NCBI GenBank assembly: GCA_949825065.1
Contig: OX463842.1
Span: 32,792,727-32,856,726 of the forward strand
Length of the DNA stretch: 64,000 nt
Reading direction: 5' to 3'
Source of the DNA: Odontocerum albicorne
Lineage: Eukaryota; Arthropoda; Insecta; Trichoptera; Odontoceridae
Shown piece by piece: positions 48,891 through 60,107 of this stretch. The notes below the pieces were generated by a model. It was not told where the DNA came from, did no database searches, and was given only the letters and a program-made list of their open reading frames with translations. A program made the translations under genes and the position numbers. Numbering within the stretch: the first letter of the stretch is position 1; each line of letters begins with the position of its first letter.

Positions 48891-49857
48891 GCTTATTTCA
48901 AGCATTTTCAAAATGAACTTTTTTTCTCTATTTTAGTGAAAATATACGCATTAAATACGGTTTAGCTTTAATATGAGATAATTTAATACAAAAAATATGA
49001 GAAAATGTGTTAATATTTATACAATTTCAGGAATTATATTATTATCTTTTATTCTTGTGAAGGTTACGATCCCTTGTTTTATACCAAATACGAATTTCCA
49101 TGAAATATGTTTTACAAAATGAAATTATAGGAAACAATTTAACAGCCCGACACTTATTTGTACAGGTTTTTCATCAGCGTATGTTTTCCTTTTACACATT
49201 ATAATTTTATCAAGAGAATTTCAATTCGCAAAATTCTGAAACAAAACAAAAAAATGTTGCTTCGTTTATGTTGGAAATTGAAAACAAACAAACATTTTAC
49301 ATTGAGGATATGGCCTGAAAGATAATACGTTTATGTTTAATTTCAGCTTTCTGCTCTCGTGAAATATTGTATTTTCATAGACTAAGAAAAGAAGTAAAAA
49401 ATGTTTTCAAAAGCTTTCATCAGAATTAGAGATATAGTACATACATATGGTATAACATATATATGCTTATCTTCATGTCGGTATTCTTGATTTTTCTTCT
49501 GAGAATTGTGACTTTGAGGTCTAGTGTCGTGAAAAAATAATTACTATCTCGCTCCAAGTTCTTACTTTGTGTGAGATGATATTTTTTTGAGTTTTATTAT
49601 TGATCGAGTATGACCGTAAATAAATATTCTATTGAATCTAGTCAAATAGTGTTTTAAAGGAATTATGCCAAACTAATTTTCAAATATAATATTTGTATAT
49701 AATTTGAAGTTATGTTAGATTTCAGAAGTAATTGATAAAATAAAACCGAAGCATCAAATCCATTGCAATAAAAAGAATAGCTAACGTTAGTTCGTGTATT
49801 AGTTCATTATGTGAAAGCTGTTGCATTAAAGCGTGGTTCTTGTTCTCATTATTTATC

Positions 49858-49924
49858 TTACTCTTTGAAATATACATATTATCACGCGCAATTATTTTAC
49901 TCTTTGAAATATACATATTATCAC
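49858..49924. repeat. Two tandem copies of a 39 bp unit
   Basis: TTACTCTTTGAAATATACAT plus ATTATCAC occurs at 49858 and again at 49897 without change over 28 bases. Confidence 0.95.
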
Positions 49925-50059
49925 TACCGTATGATATTCTCAACTATCATACCGCCTCTTTTATTTCGTCAAAAATATTCAGCGTCTTTGCGATAATGGA
50001 CTTGCCCTACGCTCAAGCAGAGATTATTCATTAGTTTTTCCAGTTCACCACTTTTATTT

Positions 50060-50600
50060 TTTATTTTGTTCTTTACTGTCAATGCAGTGAGACTCTGGAA
50101 CCTGTTATCAAAGAGTATTAAACTCGCTCCGTCATTGGGGTGTTATAGAAAACTGTTAAAAAACTCTTAATTTAAAGTCTGTAACTTAAAGTGTTTTCTT
50201 CCCAATTTTCCTTTCTTCTCCAGCATCCTTTTCTTTTATTCTAATATTGGTCATATTTTGTTTACTAAACAAAGTAATATATGGTACAAATATTTGTCAA
50301 GGTTATACCTTCATACAAATGTATTACTTAACTAATCTTATTTATATACAATATTATAATTTATAAACTTACTTAATCTTATTTTCCTACATGTCATTTT
50401 ATTTTCATTTTTTTTTAATTTTAACATATGAATTATGATTTACCATATATTGCTCGTGTTTTTTGAATGTCTTTTGCCACCATGTATGAGTAACTTCTTA
50501 TATTTACTATTTTGTCCGGTTAATCAAAAGAAATTTCCACCAAGTATGTTAATAAGCCTGCCAAATTGTTATGGAATGAAATGTTAAATAAATAAACATA
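50060..50600 (+). mobile_element. LINE 3' end: reverse-transcriptase C-terminus and 3' UTR
   Basis: At about 50078-50170 the plus strand reads TVNAVRLWNLLSKSIKLAPS then LGCYRKLLKNS-stop, the conserved F..A..LWN.LP..I...PS...FK..LK end of Jockey-like reverse transcriptases. A long AT-rich 3' UTR follows to an AAATAAATAAAC tail near 50596. It is 5'-truncated. Confidence 0.65.
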
Positions 50601-50737
50601 TTTATAATATTTGTATCATAAGGCTGTGAAAATAACAATTAAGTATAGTATATTTGTTAAATTATTGTTCTATTGAACGAGTATTTGAAAGTTCAGCGCC
50701 ATAGAACATCTATAATATATCATCTTAATTAGTCGGT

Positions 50738-50812
50738 TCCGTGTTATAGTGGTATGCATACTTTCTTACATTTCAAATATCCTGAGTTCGTTTCCCGATA
50801 AGTCCACAACTA
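50738..50812 (+). repeat. tRNA-derived SINE head
   Basis: TTCCGTGTTATAGTGGTATG (A-box region) and TGAGTTCGTTTCCCG (B-box region) at tRNA-like spacing. The first half resembles a tRNA-Asp-type 5' part. It does not fold into a complete tRNA by eye, and no family A body follows. Confidence 0.5.
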
Positions 50813-51115
50813 TGAATTCTTTCAGACATTTTATCATTTTACTTTATTCACGTACTGGCGTAGCCTAACATAAATTCTGATACTTTTAGCTGGTATATGC
50901 AGTTGACCCTCATCCACCCACACTCTCTTTGAACGAATTAGGTTCCCTTATAATGTAATCGTACATTCGTTTCGTCTTCTGCTGGCACCACAGGGCGTCT
51001 AACCAAGTATGTAACAATTTTAAAGTCAGAGTAGTCAATCGAGCCAATCCCTTTATTTAAGTTTATGCATCAAACCAAGTATATAATAATTTCTGATACT
51101 ATATTTTTTTTTCAG

Positions 51116-51237
51116 CAACAACGTCATGTCCCAGTTGTGCTAGGGATACTTCTCCTGATCCTCCCATTCTTGCCAGCAGCCAACCTCTTCGTAACAGTAG
51201 GGTTTGTGGTTGCCGAACGTGTACTCTATATACCAAG
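51116..51237 (+). CDS. Tmtc1: TMTC1-like exon f: PFLPAANLF and [13 protein letters not shown]
   Basis: A 122 bp exon after a long T-run acceptor (TTTTTTTTTCAG) and before CCAAG|GTAAGA. It starts in phase 0, matching the end of 31826-32015, and leaves two bases. It encodes [20 protein letters not shown] then [20 protein letters not shown]. [22 protein letters not shown](I/V/M)P(S) is among the most conserved blocks in all TMTC proteins and directly precedes the final membrane helices and TPR repeats. The next exon, expected to continue with an (S)MGxC-like stretch, is not visible before the window ends. Confidence 0.95.
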
Positions 51238-51504
51238 GTAAGAAAATATGTGTTTTAACAAAGAAATATGCTGAAAGCCCATTTTAAACTGTATATTAAT
51301 ATGGTATTCCATAATTTATAATATATATCCACAGCACGTATTTCTTGATTCTGTACCAAAGTTTTCATCTTCAAACTAAATTCAGTGTCTTGTCTAAGCG
51401 ATACTTGATCAAAAAAGCTTATCAAAACATCAGACCAGGTTACTTTGATCATAATGTATTCATATATAGACCAACCAAATTTCCAGTATTTTTTTTACCT
51501 TACA

Positions 51505-51665
51505 TGATGATCGCCGTATCAAAGTTGATAAGGCACGAGCCTATCAACCCGGAGATTGCGGGGTCAATTCCCGTTGTTACCCGACTTTTTTTAAAAAGGG
51601 TATCATTCTGCTTTTCACTTTAGGTACCTTTAACATATTTCTGGTTGGTTGTAAGAGAAAACTAC
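51505..51665 (+). repeat. SINE family A copy
   Basis: Head TGATCGCCGTATCAAAGTTG, B box GGGGTCAATTCCCG, T-rich linker, then a body with TTTCACTTTAGGTACCTTTA and TTTCTGGTTGGTTGTAAGAG. Confidence 0.65.
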
Positions 51666-51859
51666 TTTACTAATTTATTTTACTCGATCCCCACTATATG
51701 AGAGATTACCACTTTTACGTAACAACCCTACTAGGTTGTGAAGTATACAACGAACAATATACGAGTAATATTGTTCTTACAAAACTTTTATCTCTGTCCT
51801 CGATGATTCTGCACTTCCTGACTTCGGTTTTTTTTATCTTTCATTTTTTCTTTCGTATG

Positions 51860-52195
51860 GCGCTCTTCAATATATCCAAATTGGGGATTCGGATATATTA
51901 AAGAGCATGACCCGGAGATTATATTTTCTTCGGCCTCAGTAATTTATCCATCGGATTAGATACCACTAAAATAGGCACGGGACTCGTGGTTTGACATTGC
52001 ACGTATTCATAACACTACCCCACTTGAAGAGACAACAACCCTCGCACACGTACTTAGTTCATGCGAGTTTTGTTACACGATGAACTCTCTTACCAGAATG
52101 GTACCCTATTTTTTTTAATACCATCGGGAGTCGAACCCGAAACCCTTGGGTGGAGTCAAGCGTCTTACCAACTAGGGCATGCAGTTAGTATTGTA
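51860..52195 (-). repeat. SINE family B copy, minus strand
   Basis: On the minus strand a clear tRNA-like head (CCTAGTTGGTAAGACGCTTG, CGGGTTCGACTCCCG) is followed by an A-rich linker and a body containing GTGCGAGGGTTGTTGTC and GGTAGTGTTATGAATACGTG. The same body words occur after the head at 57552-57126. The body differs from family A, so a second SINE family is likely. Confidence 0.6.
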
Positions 52196-52594
52196 ATTTC
52201 ATACTACCACTTACAAAAATAAACGTGAATGTTTAAAATACATCCAGGTTTACTTTATGTCGATATATGTATGTATATCATTTGAAATATTGTGAATAAT
52301 TTATTATATAGAATACTGAATAAATTAATTTCACTGTTGAGAAAAATGGACGTAAATATGTGACCCACATTGTTTCCTGTTGGAGCTATGTTTCTAGTAA
52401 GAGTGACAGGTTATGATTAATAACACGACATAAATTTACTTTTACGGCAAGTAACCGAAGTCACCCCAAGGATTCTTCAGTTACATTTAAGCATTTCTTA
52501 AAAATATTTTAATTGAATTCAGCAACAAAGTTCATGTGTTACTGACTTGATATTTCTGCATAACATATATTGAATCAATTAATTAATTACTATA

Positions 52595-52740
52595 TTACTC
52601 TTCAGCATATCCAGATTGGGTAGTTGGACATGATAATTAGTGTGGCTGAGAGATACCATCAGAACCAGAAGATAACATTTTCTTCGAGTTCGAAACCATC
52701 TAGTTGAAGACGGGCGCCTTATGCACTAGGCCATGGGAAA
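52595..52740 (-). repeat. SINE head, minus strand, with family-B-like flank
   Basis: On the minus strand TGGCCTAGTGCATAAGGCG and TTCGAACTCGAAGAAAATGT resemble a tRNA head running into a body similar to 51860-51930 (both contain ATTTTCTTCG and ATATCCAAATTGGG/ATATCCAGATTGGG when read on the plus strand). The middle of the element is missing. Confidence 0.45.
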
Positions 52741-53585
52741 ACTAAGAAATCTGATAGAAAATATGATATTGAAATATTTTCATTCGATATTCCAATATGT
52801 CTTGGTCGTCAATTAGAGGAAGTGGTCTTTAAAAATTGTACTAGGGTTTTTCTTAACCAGCTTTGTCATTCTTATGTCATTGTAATCTAGATATACATAT
52901 ATAGTCAAACATCAGAGGTACTCGTAGCATAACTGGTGTAGATAATCTGGTAAATAGTAGATTAATTTGACATTATTGACATCCCGGTTATAAATAAACT
53001 TGTAGATATCATTCTACATGAATTTATTTAGTAACAATTATAAGCTTTTATAACTTAAAAAGCAAAGCGCTTTTGAGATAATATTATTTTACAAAACAGT
53101 ATTATGCAATTCACTGTCATTCAAATAAACTAATTTAATCATGTGAGTTTAATCCTTCTTCGCATACATAAATACATCAAGTTAATAGGTCGCTCGAATG
53201 ATTGTCAGATAATTGTAGGCTTTGATATCCTGTTTCCAATTTCATGGCTAACAGAACACATCCGATGCATTACATTGTGATTGTCATATACAGTATCTCC
53301 CGTTCAGAATTTAGCATCATCATCGAACCTGGTCCCTCCAGCATCCCTCTCTTCTACCCTTTCTACGCCTAAGTCTAGGAATGATAAGTAGTATGGATTA
53401 ATTACTTCAACAACAATTTTTCTCTGTTTCTCTTCCTTATTTTTGAACGAATTCCTTTCCTCTAATGTAACCATTATACGAGTAGATGCAGATTATTAAT
53501 TTGATGTTTTTTTATTTCAATTTGAACGATATATTTATTTTGTTAAGTATGTCATGGATTAAAACAGTTTAATGCATCCGAGATG

Positions 53586-53665
53586 AGCTGGTTGGTTGAA
53601 AGAAATTGCTGTAAAACAATAAGCACACCAGATGTACCATGTTTAACCATGTACACAAAAGAATG
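53586..53665 (+). repeat. SINE family A body fragment
   Basis: GAGCTGGTTGGTTGAAAGAA, AATTGCTGTAAAACAATAAG and CACACCAGATGTACCATG match the family A body. The next, complete copy starts 70 bases downstream. Confidence 0.55.
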
Positions 53666-53734
53666 AAATAATAATAAGACAAATACAATATGGACCTATA
53701 CAGGGATATTTGTCCTTTATATTATTCGTAGATA

Positions 53735-53915
53735 CATGAAAATCTCTATGGCCTAGTTGATAAGATGCCAATCTTCAAACCTGGGGGTAACGGGTTCGAT
53801 TCCCATTGGAATCAATTTTTAAAAAAAGATTTATCTTATTTTCACTTAAGGCCGTTTCAACATATTTTATGTTGCTAGGAAGAGTACCACATGGCACAGT
53901 GAACGTGTAATGTAT
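53735..53915 (+). repeat. SINE family A copy, best-preserved head
   Basis: CTATGGCCTAGTTGATAAGA (A box) and ACGGGTTCGATTCCCATTG (B box) fit the RNA polymerase III internal promoter consensus closely. A TTTTTAAAAAAAGATT linker and a body (TTTTCACTTAAGGCCGTTTC, ATGTTGCTAGGAAGAG, GAACGTGTAATG) follow. Confidence 0.72.
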
Positions 53916-54894
53916 TATGATTCAAGACCATTGCACAATGTCCCTGTAGAGGTAGGCAGAGAAGACAGATCTCCAAGGCTTACTATTTATACACACAAAC
54001 TTTGACTTTTCCATTCCATTCATTACGATATACGTGCTCCTCTGTTTCTCATGCTTCTTACCTTTATCACAGATAAACGTTTGTCGAATCCGTTGTTAGA
54101 ATATCGAAAGCGTATTTAGCCAGAATTTCAAGTGTATCCAACCATATACCCACATTCCACTAGACTGTAGGCGTTAGTATTTCTGCCAGAGATGTTCAAG
54201 CAGAAATCTAAATACAGTAGACTCTTGATTATCTGGTATCACATTAACCTAATTGCGGCTTTAAAAATTCCATTTTTTCTACAACATTTCGAAATATTAA
54301 TTAAAATGTAGCAAAAATCCCATTTTTTTACTTCCCTTATTAATGCGACCCCGGATAATTGAGTCTTCTGTACTAAACCCAAATAAGAAAGAAGGATATA
54401 AATATTTTTAGATCTAGAAAACCTCACCTTTAAGCCGTATTTAACATCCTCTCTTTCTGGTTAGTGATACATATTTTTTCAAATGTGCTATTTGAATTTA
54501 CATTGGTATAATTATATTTTTTAAAGCTCGCAGTCTCGACCTAGGAGGGCATGGATGCCAAATTTCGAACCGGTCTCGATTAAGGTGTTTTGTGGCATCT
54601 CTGTGTTCCTGAAATAACACATAGGACGGTGATGTTAATATTTTCAAATCAATTTACGTTCACCATTGCCCTTATATTACAAAAAAATTAAGTGAAACTT
54701 GTCTTGGATTACTTGACAACTTAAATTTAAGTGAAGATTAACATCTCATCAAGGCATCCCAAACCTTCCAAATATGATCGAGAAAGCGAGGAAAACTGAC
54801 AAAAATGTGGATTATTGAACAATCCAAAAGATCTAAAATGTCAAAAATCATTGATCAAGCTCCAAGTTATAATACATATATGTACCTAATTATT

Positions 54895-55115
54895 ATACGT
54901 GACCTACTTAGGTTAGCCAATCTTTTAGCCTGGTTGTTGCGGATTCAATTTCCACTGGTACCCAATTAAAAAAAACAATAAAAGGGACTTCCAATCTGGT
55001 TTTCATTTAAAACTTTTAAAGATATTTCTTATTGGTTGGAAGAGATTTATACGTGACAATAAATCCGCCAGGCTGTACCGTATATAACGAAAGTGCAATA
55101 CAGTACAATACACAT
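54895..55115 (+). repeat. SINE family A copy
   Basis: The head is weaker (GGTTAGCCAATCTTTTAGCC; GCGGATTCAATTTCC), but the body is the fullest: CTGGTTTTCATTTAAAAC, TTTCTTATTGGTTGGAAGAG, ACGTGACAATAAATCCGCCA and GGCTGTACCGTATATAACGA, ending GTGCAATAC. Confidence 0.68.
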
Positions 55116-56049
55116 GGGTATAAAGCCAGGGGAAATGAATAACATCTTTATGCTATACCATAAAGGAAAAATATATCAAAAACCATATTACAAAAAATAA
55201 TGTCTTCTCATATTTTATAAAGCCACAAAATCAAGTAGGCGTCTCGTATTATTTTTTGTGTGAAATTACTTAGTGTAAGCTGAAATGAATGGCTCAGCAA
55301 TTTTTTATCAGATTTTTAGCCACAACGCTGTATGGAGACAAATAGAACAATAGTGGTGATACTACTTGGCGATGTTCTCGAGTGGAAAGTCAAGTCTTGA
55401 GTCTTCCAAGTTTCGTTCACATAAACCTTAACTTCTTGAAACTTTTAAATTCGCTAATCTATTATCGGAATTTATTTGGTGGAACAATTTGAAAACTAAA
55501 ACAATATAACGTAAGATGCTCGGAGATAATGGTAGAATAGTTTTGAAAATTATATAATTTTGCGGAAATTTTACGTCTTCCAAACAGAATCACTGACTCA
55601 GAAAACACTTGTGAAGCGAAATAATCTTTTACATAAAAATGTAAAAGTTTTTTTTTCTCGGTTTCAAAGTTTACTTGCTGACATAGACTTTTCATGAATG
55701 TCATCTTTTAAATTACTTTTATTTCCGTCTTGTTTGCTTTTAGCTAAACAAAAATATGTTTTTACATTAAATTTAATTTGTTTGCAGTTTTCTTTTGATA
55801 CTTATTTATTTAGTGTAAGATACACTTGTATAGACAATTTATATTATATGTACAGCAATATTAACAAAAGATTCGCTTAGATGTTGAAAAAAGTAATTTT
55901 GTTGAATACATCTTGACATAAGTTATTTGCTTAGATACAGCGCAATTGACTAGTGTACACATAATATTTTTTTCATTTTCAACAATGAAGAAAATCTCAC
56001 ACCACTTGCCACACCTATAAAAGACGATGAACTACAGCAATGAAAGATA

Positions 56050-56115
56050 TTTTAAGGTGGGATATAAACCCACGACGTTTTCTGTCCGGGAAGATGCGCT
56101 ATCCACCTTCCATCT
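56050..56115 (-). repeat. tRNA-like SINE head remnant, minus strand
   Basis: On the minus strand GGTGGATAGCGCATCTTCC and CGTGGGTTTATATCCC keep the spacing of A and B boxes. No body is visible. Confidence 0.45.
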
Positions 56116-57122
56116 TTTCCAAGTGGATATTTAGTACAATCTTTTCATTTTTATTGAAAATATGTTTCCTCCAACGCGAGTTTCGGTAGGAAAATAACTG
56201 ATATATTTATCTATTTTTATTTTGTATTCACCACTGTTTTATTTAAGTTCACTGCCGGTTTCAAAGTCCCGCGTCTTGCTCGTCAAGGTAAGATGAGGGA
56301 AATAAGTGTTTTATTTATGCTATTAAAAAATGTGAACTTGACACCACAAAGTGAAACAAACGTCTTTCCTATGATTCAAGAAATGACATTTTATCATTTA
56401 TATTTATATGTATTTTATCATTTATATGTATTCATTATGTTCTATTGTTTATTCATATTTTTAAAAACAATATTCATAGATTTTTATCACAACGTTGATC
56501 AAATACATGGAAAATCGAATGAATAAAAAAAATATTAGGCTAGAATTATTATTATATTTGTTTCGTGATTGGATAAAAACTACTTAATATTTCAACTTAA
56601 TTCAGTAAACTGCAATCATTAAAACAACAACTCAAAGTTAGTCAATAAACTAAGTTTCTGTCAAAAAATAATAAAAAGCACATTAAAAATAACAAAGCTG
56701 TAAATTTTTACTCTGAAGGTAATAGTTAAGAACGTCAGATGCAAGCAACTTCAAAATAGATACTCAATTAGGAAGTGCAGGAAAGTTAACATCATTGCTT
56801 TTGTGTTTTCAGATGCTGTAAACATCTATAGTCATCTGCTATTGTCGATACCTATATAATAGTCTAATGTTACGTTTCCGTTTGAGCTGTACAAAAACGT
56901 ATTGGTCAATATTGTGTTTTAAGTTATTGGTGTCGAAATATACATCAGTAAATAGCCACCGATATTGATGTTTTCTAAAATACCACATATAACTTTCACA
57001 ACGTAACCAAACTCATTACATTATCTAATTTGGACTGATAAATCTATGTATTTTATGATAAAATCAGTAAGACACGTATTCAGCGGTAAAACACAAATTT
57101 TTAAAGAACATTTTAATAAAGA

Positions 57123-57552
57123 AAAATTAGACATAACATACATATTAATAAAACAATTTTTTTTAATTCATTTTTATACTGGTACATCTAGGTCATCATC
57201 GAGTTATAAATACTACCTCGCACGTTATACGGCAACAACCCTCGTATACGTTTAGCGCTTGCAAATATTATTACTAGACTAGTATTTCCCTTAAAATTAG
57301 ACATAACATACATATTAATAAAACAATTTTTTTTATTCATTTTTATACTCGTACATGGTACATCTAGGTCATCATCGAGTTATAAATACTACCTCGCACG
57401 TTATACGGCAACAACCCTCGTATACGTTTAGCGCTTGCAAATATTATTACTAGACTAGTATTTCCCTTTTTTTTCAGGTCCCATTGATAATCGAACCTGA
57501 AACCCATGGGTTAAAGTCAAGCATCGTATCAACTATACCACGGAGGTCGTCA
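57123..57552 (-). repeat. SINE family B copy with a 170 bp tandem duplication
   Basis: On the minus strand the head (CTCCGTGGTATAGTTGATAC; TTTCAGGTTCGATTATC) is followed by the body. The distal body is duplicated: 57123-57292 and 57293-57468 are nearly identical, differing by a one-base indel in a T-run and by a segment at 57346-57353 where the second copy carries TACTCGTA. Confidence 0.7.
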
Positions 57553-57875
57553 TTATCATATAATTACCTGTATTGTTAAGTAACGTGATATACGTAGTAT
57601 ATACGTACAATAACTAATCAAACGTCATATTTTACAGTTCACTCGGCTCGACTTTGTAACCATCTTCCTGACTCCTTATTGATAATTGAGAATAAACTAA
57701 AGAAGCGTTATTTATCTCAAAATATTCATTTATTTAACATCTATACAATTCCCATGGTAATCCCTATTTTTCTTGAGATATATCTTTTATTTTACTTTTT
57801 GTTAGGTTTTTTCCATATATTGTTTTCATGAACTATATTAAAGGCACTTATCGAATACAAATAATAAGAATGAAA

Positions 57876-57955
57876 CTAAAGCTGGTTGATTGGAAGACAT
57901 TACTTTCGAGCATTAAGTCTGCCAGATGTATTTGCATGCAAGTATTAAACAATAA
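57876..57955 (+). repeat. SINE family A body fragment
   Basis: AAAGCTGGTTGATTGGAAGA, GAGCATTAAGTCTGCCAGAT and GTATTTGCATGCAAGTA align with the family A body. Confidence 0.5.
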
Positions 57956-58439
57956 TAATAAAAACTGTTAAGTAGCCTTGTATCAGTTTTTACTCAGGTG
58001 GGTGAGTAGCGCTAGTTTAACAACACTTATAATTACTAACATTAAAGTTATAACATTTTAGACTTAGTTCTAATTCAATTATTCAAAAAGTGTGTGAACT
58101 ATGATACAAATAGACATTATTATAAAATGTATTGAGAATAAATATTTATGCTATTTACCCTACAACCTTTCTATGAAAATAGTTCCAAAACATTACATTC
58201 TAATCACCGTGCGTACATGTTTACTGTTCGGAGTGAAAAGTTTTAGAACTATTTTAGTTATTGAGCAACGGATACACGAGTATATTGTTTTTAAAATATC
58301 AATTCAAAATCTTGTATAACCCGCTGATGCTTACGCTAATTATTTTTACATCCCAGTACCTATATATTTTATTACAACTTTTATCTTAATTACGAGTATA
58401 CAAGAAACTTGATTTTTCCAATTGCTGAAGTAATAAAGA

Positions 58440-58735
58440 GTACCTTAAGAGGGTTTGAACATGTTGAACGAATGGGTGACAAAATACTGACTTAACAAAT
58501 GTATAATACAAGCAGAAGTGGGAGTTGTGGTAGAAGACGACCGAGAAAGATATGGTTGGACTAAGAAAATGAAATTTTGAAATAAAGAAAAGTAAGGAGT
58601 AACAGCAACAGAAGGATCTGTATGTGAATTTGGAGAAAGGGAAGGAAGTGTGTCGTGATAAGAAAGTTGGTGCTCTGTTCTCTCTGCCTACCCTGACCGG
58701 GAAATAGTGTGATGGTATGTATGCATTGACAAAAT
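58440..58735 (+). pseudogene. LINE tail with GRPRK motif, copy 3
   Basis: Reads FEHVERMGDKILT, then SGSCGRRRPRKIWLD, a KSKE..QQQKDLY-like middle, and KVGALFSLPTLTGK-like end after frame changes, ending in GTGTGATGGTATGTATGCA. The order of blocks equals copy 1. Inactive. Confidence 0.6.
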
Positions 58736-59840
58736 CTGCAAAATGCATCACATACGTGTTTGAGTGAGAAAGTGTCAAATTTGGTTTGTAAACGCCGCAA
58801 AATACCGCTTCGACAAAAACGGATAAATTATTTTCTGCATTTAACTTGAATAATAAATTATCCAAGATAATAACGTAACTTTTAAAAGTAACGCAGCAAC
58901 TGCCTATTTTCTTTAAAAAAATAGTTATTTCTTTTATAAGTTGGATGACTAACGCCCCCTAAATGGCATCGCTAATTTTATTAAGTGCAAGTATTATACA
59001 ATTTGAATGAAATCAATTTTCTACAAGATTGAAATTTCATTCTTTAAATTGCTGGGATTTTTCAAAGCGGGTTTTTTCTTAAACCATATATTTTCTTTAT
59101 TTAAAAGGGGCTTATTAGTGAACGCACGAAAACAAATTATTAATGCTCGCATTGAATTCATTCGCAAATCCTCTTACTCATTGTGTGTTGCCAGAGAGTT
59201 CTACCAAAATGTTGAGAAAGCACGCCCACCTTCCTGTGGCGGCTGATGAAGAGAGCATATCTGAAACGCTCCTCTCCTTTTGTTCCCTTCCATTCTCTTC
59301 AGTTCGCGCCAGCGCCAGCGCCTTTCTTTTCTCCTCGAGTGTTCTTGAGAATCTTCACGCTGCCTCGCCAATTAACCGGTCAAATGCAGCATATTCTATT
59401 ACGTATTATATTCAGCACGGAAGAAAAATATTTGCCTATATCTATCTCTGGGAATGCTTGAATAACACGAGACCACTCGATATTGTTCTATTCCATTCTC
59501 TAGTACTCGTATTATTGAAGTCTTTTCAATATGGGCAACCCAACGAAGGCGCTTTTGTTATTGATTGCTCACCATTGTTAGCAATCGTGGGGATTTAAAG
59601 AAAAAAATTATATCAACATAAATTATTCACGTCAGTCACAGTGTTCATTAATGAGTTGTATAGAAAAAAGAAATACTCTGAAATATATTTCAAATATAAA
59701 TTTTAATTGCACTTTTTTAATTGATATTATTTTAATTTTCTGAATATCACTATGGCACGGTAGTTAATTGTATAAATAATTAGTAAAGCAAGTATGTAAT
59801 TCTATACTGAATATATTTCAGAACATCTTTATTTTCCAAT

Positions 59841-60107
59841 ATCATTTGACTGCTGCCACATATGTATATGATTGTGACATAATATAATTTGACTGCTGCT
59901 ACATATGTATATGATTACGACATAATATCATTTGACTGCTGCCACATATGTATATGATTGTGACATAATATAATTTGACTGCTGCTACATATGTATATGA
60001 TTATGCCATAATATCATTTGACTGCTGCCACATACTCGTATGTATATGATTATGACATAATATCATTTGACTGCTGCCACATATTATGTATATGATTATG
60101 ACATAAA
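59841..60107. repeat. Minisatellite, six copies of a 43 bp unit
   Basis: Units start at 59841, 59884, 59927, 59970, 60013 and 60062. Units 1 and 3 carry ATCATTTGACTGCTGCCACA and units 2 and 4 ATAATTTGACTGCTGCTACA, so the array alternates as an 86 bp higher-order pair before ending in two more of the first type. Unit 5 has a 6 bp insertion creating TACTCGTA; unit 6 has a 3 bp insertion (TTA) at the same place. Confidence 0.97.

Larger units (their letters stand above)
32016..51115 (+). other. TMTC1 intron, 19.1 kb
   Basis: The flanking exons join in phase 0, so no exon is required here. It contains a hairpin (32228), LINE tails (34530, 42090), two abutting DNA elements (35178-38260), two mariner remnants (41090, 42774), a LINE remnant (47515-48890) and a LINE 3' end (50060). 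32300-34480, 38270-41080 and 45130-46420 show nothing recognisable apart from a CA/TA-rich microsatellite (39785-39872). Open frames there look like chance. Confidence 0.85.

Noticed and set aside
53735..53830. Functional tRNA gene
   Set aside because: A and B boxes are good, but the acceptor arms do not pair and a SINE body follows; it is a SINE head. The same applies to the other tRNA-like segments.
59841..60107. CRISPR-like regular repeat array
   Set aside because: Repeats are directly abutting with no unique spacers, and the DNA is eukaryotic; it is a minisatellite.
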